Both the position numbers and the translations under genes were made by a program. From an archaeon (GTDB lineage: Archaea; Thermoproteota; Nitrososphaeria; Nitrososphaerales; Nitrosopumilaceae): a stretch of 7,530 nt of DNA. The notes under the pieces are model-generated. The model was given only the letters and a program-made list of their open reading frames with translations, searched no databases and had not been told where the DNA came from. Below, piece by piece: positions 1 to 5,018 of the stretch; position 1 is the stretch's first letter, and each line of letters starts with the position of its first letter. Where the stretch lies: positions 1 through 7,530 of the forward strand of contig SBBK01000153.1 of NCBI GenBank assembly GCA_005240025.1. Reading direction: 5' to 3'.

Positions 1-1389
1 CAAGTAATCACTGCCATCTCCGCCAATCAGTCTATTTCGCCCTAAACCGGCATAAAGAATGTCATCACCTGCTCCACCATCAGCCACGTCTTTGATTCGT
101 AGGTTACTGGTTAAAAGAAAACTTTTGTACGAATTAACAAAATCATTCCACCTGTTTTGATATTGTTGCTCTGTTTCGCCTGCTCTATGATTCGGTTCAG
201 TAGGCCCCCCTGACGCAACAGGAACGTATGAGCCCGGACCGGTATGAAGGACATCATTGTTTTCTCCTCCAAAAATACGATCATCGCCGCTATTGCCATC
301 AACATAGTCGTCTCCGGCTTCAGCATGAATCACATCGTTGCCGTCTCCTCCATATATTACGTCATTTCCGTTTCCACCCCCAATTGCATCACTTCCATCA
401 GAACCGTACACCGTATCGTTTCCTTCATCACCAAATATCGCATCTCCTCCATCACCGCCATAGAGAAAATCAGGTCCATCATTTCCAGCAATATCATCGG
501 CTCCGTCGCCACCATAGATATGGTCTGTCCCCGGGCCTCCACAGATTATGTCCTCCCCTGCCATGCCATAAATAACATCATTTCCACCCAGTCCGACCAT
601 GACATCATTGCCAGGCGTACCGACCAATACATCATTTCCTGATGTTCCTCTAACAGTTGCTGTCAGTTGTCCACATTGAATTAAAGCGAGTTCTGATTCT
701 GATACGAGTTCTGAAGTAATCTGAGGAGTCGGCGGTGTAGCTCTTGGAACTTCTTCACCCGGTGGAACAGGTAAATTTAGATCATATTGATCAGACGGTT
801 CAGATGGGGTCTGATCAGTTTTTGTTGATTTTGATTCCGTTGGCGTCGATAATTTAGCTAACCTGTCCTCCAAATCTTTAATTCTCGATTCTAACTTTTG
901 TATTTTTTTGGCATTGCCAGATTTTGCATCGTCTAACTTTCCTGTGGGAAGGCCAGAGCTGGTTTTTCCACTTTCTTTTTTAGCATCAGTTGGTTTTTTG
1001 GATTTTTCTGTTGTCTTTTTTGGAACGGATTTTGATTCGGTGGATTTGGCATCTGATTCGGTGGTTTTTTCTGGACATCCATCATAGTTTCCAACGTAGT
1101 CTTCTGCTTCTTTTGGACATTGATCTTTGCTATCTATTATACCGTCTCTGTCAGCATCAACGTCAACACTTCCAGATTGTTGTCCTGAACCCTGGTCAGA
1201 TTTTTGGTATTCCGGGCATCCATCCTCGTCTTGAACTCCATCAAAATTTTCAGCTTCCTTTGGGCATTCATCAAAATCATCAGATATGCCATCACCGTCA
1301 GAATCACTGCTTTTTTGAGAAAACGCAAAAGAAGGGCTAAGAATCAATCCAAGCAAACAAAAGACAAGTAAAAATCTGTCTTTTTGCAC
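1..1389 (-). CDS. Secreted TSP3/RTX calcium-binding repeat protein (3' end missing)
   Basis: The minus frame is open for all 463 codons from a GTG at 1389 to the window edge, so the C-terminus is missing. Visible order: signal peptide at residues 1-23 (hydrophobic core FLLVFCLLGLIL, then SPSFAFS); two thrombospondin-type-3-like Ca repeats at 29-61 (DSDGDGISDDFDECP) and 76-107 (DADRDGIIDSKDQCP, then DGCPE); a Lys/Ser/Thr-rich linker; a short coiled coil at about 163-180; a Pro/Glu-rich stretch; then fifteen uninterrupted RTX nonapeptides (GGxGxDxUx) at 248-382. A non-repeat insert of about 50 residues (383-436) follows, then at least three more RTX units. Cys239 and Cys283 bracket the first four units. 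RTX units form Ca-filled parallel beta-rolls and TSP3 units also bind Ca, so this is probably an exported surface or adhesive protein; its ligand cannot be read from sequence. GTG is chosen because an in-frame TAA lies two codons upstream (1393-1395). No protease or lipase domain is visible. Confidence 0.88.
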   Translation of the reverse strand, partial: MQKDRFLLVFCLLGLILSPSFAFSQKSSDSDGDGISDDFDECPKEAENFDGVQDEDGCPEYQKSDQGSGQQSGSVDVDADRDGIIDSKDQCPKEAEDYVGNYDGCPEKTTESDAKSTESKSVPKKTTEKSKKPTDAKKESGKTSSGLPTGKLDDAKSGNAKKIQKLESRIKDLEDRLAKLSTPTESKSTKTDQTPSEPSDQYDLNLPVPPGEEVPRATPPTPQITSELVSESELALIQCGQLTATVRGTSGNDVLVGTPGNDVMVGLGGNDVIYGMAGEDIICGGPGTDHIYGGDGADDIAGNDGPDFLYGGDGGDAIFGDEGNDTVYGSDGSDAIGGGNGNDVIYGGDGNDVIHAEAGDDYVDGNSGDDRIFGGENNDVLHTGPGSYVPVASGGPTEPNHRAGETEQQYQNRWNDFVNSYKSFLLTSNLRIKDVADGGAGDDILYAGLGRNRLIGGDGSDYL

Positions 1390-1432
1390 GCATTATTAGG
1401 CGTGTGTCTAGTTGATAAGATTTGCTATTTAC

Positions 1433-1441
1433 AAATTTATT
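1433..1441 (+). promoter_or_regulatory. TATA-like element upstream of the Nudix gene
   Basis: An AT-rich stretch (AAATTTATT) lies about 32-40 nt before the ATG at 1473. That would put initiation near 1464 and argues against any translation start at the upstream TTG at 1422, which would read through the promoter. A GGAG at 1453-1456 is too far from the ATG to be a convincing ribosome site. Confidence 0.35.
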
Positions 1442-1472
1442 TTTGTTTCATTGGAGAGCTTTAGATGAAGCT

Positions 1473-1910
1473 ATGGTGAAACTACGAAAGGCATCACAAA
1501 AAGACTATGATAAATTCAGAAAATATTTTGCGTTTTCCTGCATCGATTTGCTGATCTTTGATGGAAAATCAGTCCTTCTGACAAAAAGGACCAAAAACCC
1601 ATACAAGGGATACTGGCATTTACCAGGAAGCATGATTCACAAGGGTGAAAAAATCACAGACGCAATACGCAGGTCTGCGAAAACCGAACTAAACCTTGGT
1701 GTAAGGGTCAAAAAATTCATAGGCGTATACGAAAGTCTCAATAAATTCCGCCACGATATTTCTCATGCATACATTGTAACAGTTCAAGGCGGCAGGCTAA
1801 AAACCGACTACCAGAGCAGTGCGTATCGGTTCTTTGAAAGACTGCCTGCAAAGACAATCCCGCATCATCGCAAAATGATACGTGATGCCAAAACGCGTCT
1901 CACTGCATAG
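1473..1910 (+). CDS. Nudix hydrolase, GDP-mannose mannosyl hydrolase-like
   Basis: 145 aa. The Nudix helix region is at residues 51-75 and reads PGSMIHKGEKITDAIRRS, then AKTELNL. It follows the non-canonical spacing of GDP-mannose mannosyl hydrolase (Gmm/NudD: PGGxxxKxE...R...ELGL) rather than the standard G-x5-E-x7-REUxEExGU box. Supporting family features are LLTKRTKNPYKGYWHLPG at 35-52 and the segment after the box, FIGVYESLNKFRHDISHAYIV at 82-102, which resembles the Gmm GVxE...H pattern. Gmm enzymes release sugar from GDP-mannose or GDP-glucose by substitution at C1; the substrate here is inferred. The second Gly of the usual PGG is Ser53, while Glu59 and Glu72, likely Mg ligands, are kept. 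The protein is cytosolic, with no signal or membrane segment. ATG 1473 is preferred over the TTG at 1422. The gene is divergent from the RTX gene and seems monocistronic. Confidence 0.85.
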   Translation: MVKLRKASQKDYDKFRKYFAFSCIDLLIFDGKSVLLTKRTKNPYKGYWHLPGSMIHKGEKITDAIRRSAKTELNLGVRVKKFIGVYESLNKFRHDISHAYIVTVQGGRLKTDYQSSAYRFFERLPAKTIPHHRKMIRDAKTRLTA

Positions 1911-1917
1911 ATCCCAG

Positions 1918-1934
1918 ATATCAAAATTTGATAT
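1918..1934 (+). repeat. Inverted repeat just after the Nudix stop (terminator candidate)
   Basis: ATATCAAA and TTTGATAT are separated by a single A, forming a perfect odd palindrome 7 nt after the Nudix stop codon. It abuts the 22-bp palindrome that starts at 1934. It could mark the 3' end of the Nudix transcript, but no clean T-run follows it. Confidence 0.4.
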
Positions 1935-1955
1935 TTCTAAATTCGAATTTAGAAA
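1934..1955. repeat. 22-bp perfect palindrome, copy 1
   Basis: The arms are TTTCTAAATTC and GAATTTAGAAA with no spacer. The symmetry extends to 26 bp (1932-1957). It begins 24 nt after the Nudix stop and ends 38 nt before the ATG of the first secreted mini-protein, just upstream of its TATA-like AATAAAT. It could therefore be an operator, a 3'-end element, or both. An identical copy lies at 2235-2256. Confidence 0.8.
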
Positions 1956-1959
1956 TAAC

Positions 1960-1966
1960 AATAAAT
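1960..1966 (+). promoter_or_regulatory. TATA-like element for the first VCGDELC protein
   Basis: AATAAAT is centred about 30 nt before the ATG at 1994, giving a predicted start site within a few nt of the start codon. This is the leaderless architecture common in archaea. It lies directly downstream of palindrome copy 1. Confidence 0.4.
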
Positions 1967-1993
1967 GATCAGTTAATTAAGAAGGAATCCAAA

Positions 1994-2230
1994 ATGGTAA
2001 ATATGGCTGGCAGATTTCTTGGCCTCGCAGCAGTCACAATTTTGATTTCCTCGGTATTTGTCATGGCATTGTCTGCGGACCAGTATGCAGAGGCAGGCTC
2101 CTCTGGCAAAAAATCGCCAAAGCACAAGTTCAGCAAGTGGACAAGCAAGGTGTGCGGAGACGAACTTTGCAAGGAAAATGATTACTCCAGAACCAAGCAA
2201 TACCTGGGCAAAAGCAGAACCCCAAGATAA
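1994..2230 (+). CDS. Small secreted VCGDELC protein A (hypothetical)
   Basis: 78 aa. Residues 1-28 form a signal peptide or N-terminal anchor (MVNMAGRF, then a hydrophobic stretch ending VFVMALSA), with likely cleavage near Ala28 or Ala34. The mature part is basic and Lys/Ser-rich (GKKSPKHKFSKWTSK) and carries one Cys pair in SKVCGDELC at 51-59, C54-x4-C59. The pair could form a disulphide outside the cell or bind a metal; neither is shown by sequence. The same nonapeptide occurs in the convergent gene at 2483-2731, so the two are paralogs. ATG 1994 is preferred over the upstream TTG-type start at 1928, which would lie inside palindrome copy 1, because it places the signal peptide at the N-terminus. 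A second ATG at 2003 is an alternative. No function is known to me; I associate this motif with thaumarchaeal secreted proteins from memory only. Confidence 0.72.
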   Translation: MVNMAGRFLGLAAVTILISSVFVMALSADQYAEAGSSGKKSPKHKFSKWTSKVCGDELCKENDYSRTKQYLGKSRTPR

Positions 2231-2234
2231 ATTG

Positions 2235-2256
2235 TTTCTAAATTCGAATTTAGAAA
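2235..2256. repeat. 22-bp perfect palindrome, copy 2 (probable 3'-end element)
   Basis: Identical to the palindrome at 1934-1955 and starting 4 nt after the TAA of the first VCGDELC gene. Its position directly 3' of a stop codon favours a transcript-end or stabilising hairpin. The two copies bracket that gene exactly, so a small inserted cassette or a regulatory pair is also possible. Confidence 0.8.
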
Positions 2257-2257
2257 T

Positions 2258-2460
2258 ATTGTAAATTCTACCTGCAATTCAGCGTAGGTGTTTTTGCAAT
2301 ATGCGTGACCATGAGTAACAGGTTCTCAAGACATAGGGTGGTTGTTTTGCCCTGAAAAAATGACGTGGCAACGCACGTATCTTTTGTTACGCGTGCCAGA
2401 AACAACCCCCAACCAGTGGAGTCTAGTACGCGGGACAGAATACGTCTATACAAATAAATG
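2258..2460. other. Gene-free convergent intergenic region
   Basis: No credible coding sequence is seen on either strand between the two convergent VCGDELC genes. The 99-residue minus reading at 2268-2567 overlaps the real gene out of frame and has no family features. The region contains a long imperfect hairpin (2336-2410), a TATA-like TTATTTGTATAG complement near 2444-2455 on the minus strand, and a weak AT-rich CAATATG near 2297-2303 on the plus strand. Confidence 0.55.
2336..2410. ncRNA. 75-nt imperfect hairpin, candidate structured RNA
   Basis: Pairing read by eye: 2336-2338 with 2408-2410; 2340-2347 with 2400-2407, with T2339 bulged; then an 18-nt one-sided internal loop (2348-2365). 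The inner part pairs 2366-2370 with 2394-2398, 2372-2374 with 2391-2393, and 2377-2379 with 2388-2390, closing on an 8-nt loop. This gives 22 base pairs, nearly all Watson-Crick. No ORF explains it. The strand and transcription are unknown; a miniature inverted-repeat element or a plain DNA cruciform are alternatives. Confidence 0.35.
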
Positions 2461-2484
2461 AAAAAATCGAAATTCGATTTTTTT
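2461..2484 (-). terminator. Hairpin plus T-run terminator, probably bidirectional
   Basis: AAAAAATCGA pairs with TCGATTTTTT across a 3-nt loop, giving a 10-bp stem whose arms are oligo-A and oligo-T, so each strand ends in a U-run. It overlaps the TAA (2483-2485) of the minus-strand VCGDELC gene. It could end both that transcript and any plus-strand RNA coming from the gap to its left. Confidence 0.65.
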
Positions 2485-2731
2485 ATCTGGTGAATCCTCT
2501 GCTGATTTGTCCCTTTCTGAGACCAATTGTCGCGTCTTTTAACGTTGTACACAACTCGTCTCCGCATACCTTGGACGGCGTTCTGCCCTTTTTGGCAGTG
2601 GCGACATCTTTGAGGTATGTTCCACGTGCTTTGAGTGCCTCTGCATCTGGGATTATTTCAAATGCCGTTGCAACTGCACCGAACAACAACATGCCTGCGG
2701 ACAATACTGCAGCAAACATTAGTTTTTTCAT
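2483..2731 (-). CDS. Small secreted VCGDELC protein B (hypothetical)
   Basis: 82 aa. A strong signal peptide occupies residues 1-23 (MKKLMFAAVLSAGMLLFGAV, then ATA), with probable cleavage after Ala21 or Ala23. The short mature domain contains DAEALKARGTYLKDVATAKK and then TPSKVCGDELC at 51-61 (C56, C61), ending in a basic tail. SKVCGDELC is identical to the convergent gene's motif, yet five of the nine codons differ, all synonymously; this indicates selection on the peptide. ATG 2731 is chosen because the signal peptide begins exactly there and a TATA-like TTTAATA sits 25-31 nt upstream. The frame stays open for another 112 codons upstream (to 3067), so a longer product cannot be excluded. 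Export is likely; the function is unknown. Confidence 0.72.
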   Translation of the reverse strand: MKKLMFAAVLSAGMLLFGAVATAFEIIPDAEALKARGTYLKDVATAKKGRTPSKVCGDELCTTLKDATIGLRKGQISRGFTR

Positions 2732-3067
2732 GATAAAACTACGTATGACCTGAGTTATTAAACTATTCTTTGAATTTATCATAAAAGTCTGGCAATATTT
2801 TGGCCGATCAGAACAGGATTCGTCCCTCCAAATGGTTGGCAGTCTTTCGATCTTTTGCAGCACTTCAAGTACCAAATCATTGTGTTCCTGTAATGCCACC
2901 GAAAAGTCATACCTGAGCTTTATTGCCTCGGGCGATAATTCCTTTAGGTTGAGATCGCGGCCCACATTTCTTATTCGTTTGTCGATGGCACAGGTCTTCC
3001 AGTCGTCAGAAATCCATGTGTCAAATATCTGGCCTTGCAACATCTGACGCCACTGGCCAAGATTCAT
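2483..3067 (-). CDS. Long in-frame ORF: cytosolic N-terminal part running into VCGDELC protein B
   Basis: From ATG 3067 the frame is open for 194 codons and includes VCGDELC protein B as residues 113-194. Residues 1-84 look like a real soluble protein: MNLGQWRQMLQGQIFDTWIS, a conserved-looking Trp/Asp region (SDDWKTC), then LNLKELSPEAIKLRYDF and a helix HNDLVLEVLQKIERLP. Residues 85-112 (SCSDRPKYCQTF...) look like intergenic sequence. They contain the TATA element of the downstream gene, and a +1 shift meets TGA and TAA side by side near 2768-2774. My reading is a small cytosolic hypothetical protein whose stop codon has been lost or is hidden by a frameshift, followed by an independent secreted-protein gene. 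A true fusion would place a signal peptide in mid-protein, which is unlikely. I do not recognise the family. Confidence 0.4.
   Translation of the reverse strand: MNLGQWRQMLQGQIFDTWISDDWKTCAIDKRIRNVGRDLNLKELSPEAIKLRYDFSVALQEHNDLVLEVLQKIERLPTIWRDESCSDRPKYCQTFMINSKNSLITQVIRSFIMKKLMFAAVLSAGMLLFGAVATAFEIIPDAEALKARGTYLKDVATAKKGRTPSKVCGDELCTTLKDATIGLRKGQISRGFTR
2756..2762 (-). promoter_or_regulatory. TATA-like element for VCGDELC protein B
   Basis: On the minus strand TTTAATA lies 25-31 nt before the ATG at 2731, which predicts transcription beginning within a few nt of the start codon. It supports the short 82-aa form, even though the element lies inside the longer in-frame reading. Confidence 0.45.
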
Positions 3068-3084
3068 TTTTTTATCAGGGTCTC

Positions 3085-3106
3085 GGGTTTTTGTGAGTAA
3101 AAACCC
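3085..3106. repeat. 8-bp inverted repeat in the divergent 3068-3226 intergenic region
   Basis: GGGTTTTT and AAAAACCC are separated by 6 nt, 18 nt upstream of ATG 3067. A third GGGTTTTTT at 3131-3139 could pair with the same AAAAACCC arm. It lies around the likely transcription start of the minus-strand ORF (TATA-like ATTTAAT near 3109-3115), so it may be a regulator site. Confidence 0.4.
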
Positions 3107-3197
3107 ACATTAAATTCGCTGGCATTGCCTGGGTTTTTTGGAATGATTTTACAAAAGAGAAATTCCAACATTTTGTTAAATCTGCTTCATCACGATT

Positions 3198-3205
3198 CTA
3201 TTAAG
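3198..3205 (+). promoter_or_regulatory. TATA-like element for the 3227 gene
   Basis: CTATTAAG lies 22-29 nt before the GTG at 3227, the spacing expected for a leaderless archaeal transcript. It supports that start. Confidence 0.4.
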
Positions 3206-3226
3206 AAATGAAATAACTGGTATGAC

Positions 3227-3562
3227 GTGGACGAAATAAGAATCCATGTCCAAAAAAAGCCATCAGACTCGGATCTCAGGATAATCGAAGATTATTTCAA
3301 AGAAATGCCTGTTTCCGAAATACTCTCTGGCCTCAAATTTGCAAAAAACAGGTGGTCTGCCAAAGATGCCGGTGTTCTCAAGGTGGGCAGAAAAAGCATA
3401 ATCCAAAAAGAGGTCCATTCGGTTACAGGCGAGCAGGCCCAGTGGAGACTGAAAAACTGGAAAATGATGATCTCAAATTACCGCCGGCGAGGATACAGCT
3501 ATCCAACTATTTCAAGAATAAAGAAAATTTTAATCGAGAAAAGCAAAAAGAAAACCAAGTAA
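3227..3562 (+). CDS. Basic hypothetical protein
   Basis: 111 aa, starting at GTG; the nearby ATG at 3222 is in another frame and closes after five codons. No signal peptide or membrane segment is visible. The N-terminal half is mixed and mostly helical (SDLRIIEDYFKEMPVSEILSG at about 15-35). The middle contains KNRWSAKDAGVLKVGRKSII, and the C-terminal third is strongly basic (NYRRRGYSYPTISRIKKILI, then EKSKKKTK). The charge suggests nucleic-acid binding, but I see no classical HTH, zinc-finger or ribbon-helix-helix signature, so this is only inference. It is monocistronic, convergent with vapC (20-nt gap), and likely an independent unit. I do not recognise the family. Confidence 0.65.
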   Translation: MDEIRIHVQKKPSDSDLRIIEDYFKEMPVSEILSGLKFAKNRWSAKDAGVLKVGRKSIIQKEVHSVTGEQAQWRLKNWKMMISNYRRRGYSYPTISRIKKILIEKSKKKTK

Positions 3563-3583
3563 CCTCGCCCGGTGGTCCGGTAT

Positions 3584-3976
3584 TTACCAGCTTTCTACTT
3601 CCAACCCGGGCACTCGTTTAAAGTGCTTTACATTTCTAGTTATCAACACATGTTTGCTGGCAAGAACTATGCTGGCAATTAGCAAATCAGACTCACCGAT
3701 TGGATTTGTTTTTATGAGTGCGTCCAACTCGCCAACGATTCTGGCAGATTCATTATCAAGTGTGATCAATTCAAGCGAATCGAGCAGCCGTTTTACCTTG
3801 ATTGTCTCTCTTTGCCTTTCTCTTGATCGGTATACTCCTTTCCACAACTCTGCGGCATTTATCGTCGTGGTAACCGCCGTTGTGTCGTTTCCTCTCTCCA
3901 GGTTTTCAAGTTTCTTTACTGCGCCAGGGACGTTTTGCAGATATGCTGTGAGAAAATCGGTATCAAAGCACACCAT
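3584..3976 (-). CDS. vapC: VapC-type PIN-domain toxin (ribonuclease)
   Basis: 130 aa, a full-length single PIN domain. Acidic active-site residues are visible: Asp5 (with Asp7) in MVCFDTDFL, Glu43 in NAAELWKG and Asp97 in IGESDLLIAS. The fourth position is Asn115 in LITRNVKHFKRVPGL, a common substitution in VapC proteins. VapC toxins are Mg-dependent endoribonucleases that cut tRNA, rRNA or mRNA and are blocked by a cognate VapB; the target here is unknown. The ATG lies 6 nt after the stop of the upstream antitoxin gene, so the two are almost certainly co-transcribed and translationally coupled. All catalytic positions are plausible, so the toxin is probably intact. Confidence 0.92.
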   Translation of the reverse strand: MVCFDTDFLTAYLQNVPGAVKKLENLERGNDTTAVTTTINAAELWKGVYRSRERQRETIKVKRLLDSLELITLDNESARIVGELDALIKTNPIGESDLLIASIVLASKHVLITRNVKHFKRVPGLEVESW

Positions 3977-3982
3977 TTCGGA

Positions 3983-4210
3983 TCAGATTTTTAAATCGCG
4001 GAGCTTGAATTTTTTTCTAAACTCCTTACTGGCTTTTTCAATATTTCTTGCTGTCTCAGAGCTGATGGGCACAAAATCGTCGCTCTTGACAGATTCAAGC
4101 AATTTTGTTATGCTCCCTTTTTCTGTACCGAGCCGGATTATTACGTCCGTAAATGATTCGTTTTTTCTTTTTCTTTTCTTCAGTATTTCATAGGCTTTTT
4201 CGGAGATCAT
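3983..4210 (-). CDS. vapB: VapB-type antitoxin, DUF217 family
   Basis: 75 aa. The N-terminal segment (MISEKAYEILKKRKRKNESF, then TDVIIRLG) matches the DUF217/UPF0330 antitoxin pattern of archaea (S-x-E-A-Y-x-x-L-K...-E-S-F-S-D-V-I), which dimerises and binds DNA. The C-terminal half (about 35-75), rich in Lys, Glu and Ser and ending FRKKFKLRDLKI, would wrap the toxin. It is the first gene of the operon and directly precedes vapC, as expected for type II modules. It is probably autoregulated through the palindrome about 32-45 nt upstream. The start ATG at 4210 gives the usual family length. Confidence 0.88.
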   Translation of the reverse strand: MISEKAYEILKKRKRKNESFTDVIIRLGTEKGSITKLLESVKSDDFVPISSETARNIEKASKEFRKKFKLRDLKI

Positions 4211-4241
4211 TATGGTTTTGGAGGCCAGATATTATCACTAA

Positions 4242-4255
4242 ATATGTATACATAT
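4242..4255 (-). promoter_or_regulatory. Palindromic operator candidate of vapBC
   Basis: ATATGTATACATAT is a perfect 14-bp palindrome 32-45 nt upstream of the vapB ATG. It abuts or overlaps the TATA-like CATATTTA on the minus strand. A half-site-like TGTATA recurs at 4257-4262. This position suits autorepression by VapB or the VapBC complex blocking TBP/TFB; binding itself is inferred. Confidence 0.55.
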
Positions 4256-4355
4256 CTGTATATATTAACTTTGGATGGTGCAAACTGCCCAAACGACCAA
4301 TCATTCGATGATGACGGGTGTTAAATTTTTCAGGATGAATCGTACTGGCAACATC

Positions 4356-5009
4356 CTAGATGAGGGCACCGCTCCTGGCCGTGGCATGTGGCGTCCCGGA
4401 AGGAGGCTCTGGAATGTTTGCCCTTGCCTGGCCCTCAATTATTGCGTGTGCCTCTTCTAGAATTGCCAGGGTGTCAGCACTCGGTGAATACGACGGAATC
4501 ACAGAATTTGTTGCATCCATCGAGGAGCCGTTCAAGACATCACCCAAAATCTGCGAGAGATTTTGCATCGATGTGGTGGCCTCTGGCATTATTCCTGTGA
4601 GTGATGCTCCAAGTCCCTTGATTACAGACATGCACGGGCTCAGTGTTACTACGATGTCACCCAGCTCCGATACTGTGTTGAGCCTTAGCTGAATCTGCTC
4701 CAGGGCGAGTTTTGCGCCGTTTACCATGTTGTGCATTTTCCTAATCTCCAGAAGTTCGGTAGCGTATGCCTTTGCGTGTAGGTGGTTGTTTGATTTCTGT
4801 GCGCCAACTATCTTTCCAAAAATATATTCCTGCTTTTTCTTTATCTTGTCTGCTATCGCATCCAGCTTGACTATCTGAAACTGGAGGTTTTTTTGCGCCA
4901 CCTCTATTTTATTTTTAAGTGGGACATCTGGCCTTACTTTGTCAAGTATTCTCTGAGAAAGGTTGTCTGACCTTCCAACATCGCTCCACCTGTCAGTTAA
5001 CGACCCCAT
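4356..5009 (-). CDS. cdvB: CdvB, ESCRT-III (Snf7-family) cell-division protein
   Basis: 217 aa. The Snf7-like core runs from about 28 to 145: VRPDVPLKNKIEVAQKNLQF begins helix 1, followed by a basic helical hairpin (KLDAIADKIKKKQEYIF) and a long helix 2 (AYATELLEIRKMHNMV, then KLALEQIQLRLNTV). ELGDIVVTLSPCMSVIKGLG at 115-134 is the segment that in my recollection marks thaumarchaeal CdvB paralogs. After a flexible stretch, a C-terminal acidic helix (about 176-193) and a Pro-rich tail (NIPEPPSG) could contact the CdvC/Vps4 MIT domain; no winged helix is present. CdvB polymerises on membrane at mid-cell for division. cdvA and cdvC are not in the window, and thaumarchaea carry several scattered cdvB paralogs. 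ATG 5009 is preferred to ATG 5018 because a TATA element (5035-5042) predicts transcription starting near 5011. Confidence 0.85.
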   Translation of the reverse strand: MGSLTDRWSDVGRSDNLSQRILDKVRPDVPLKNKIEVAQKNLQFQIVKLDAIADKIKKKQEYIFGKIVGAQKSNNHLHAKAYATELLEIRKMHNMVNGAKLALEQIQLRLNTVSELGDIVVTLSPCMSVIKGLGASLTGIMPEATTSMQNLSQILGDVLNGSSMDATNSVIPSYSPSADTLAILEEAHAIIEGQARANIPEPPSGTPHATARSGALI

Positions 5010-5018
5010 TTTCCACAT

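Noticed and set aside
1..640. CRISPR-like or tandem DNA repeat
   Set aside because: The periodicity is 27 nt at protein level with heavily diverged codons and no unique spacers; it is the RTX coding repeat.
228..642. Plus-strand ORFs rich in His, Arg and Ile
   Set aside because: They are antisense shadows of the periodic RTX repeats; the minus frame gives a perfect nonapeptide array with no break.
2268..2567. 99-aa minus-strand ORF
   Set aside because: It overlaps the VCGDELC gene out of frame, crosses its terminator and the hairpin region, and shows no domain or composition typical of a protein.
3654..4193. 179-aa plus-strand ORF with Ser/Leu/Phe-rich, membrane-like sequence
   Set aside because: It is antisense to the well-supported vapBC operon; the hydrophobicity comes from the complement of Lys/Glu codons.
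4275..4600. Small plus-strand ORFs over the cdvB 3' end
   Set aside because: They are shadows opposite the CdvB C-terminus, with no motif.
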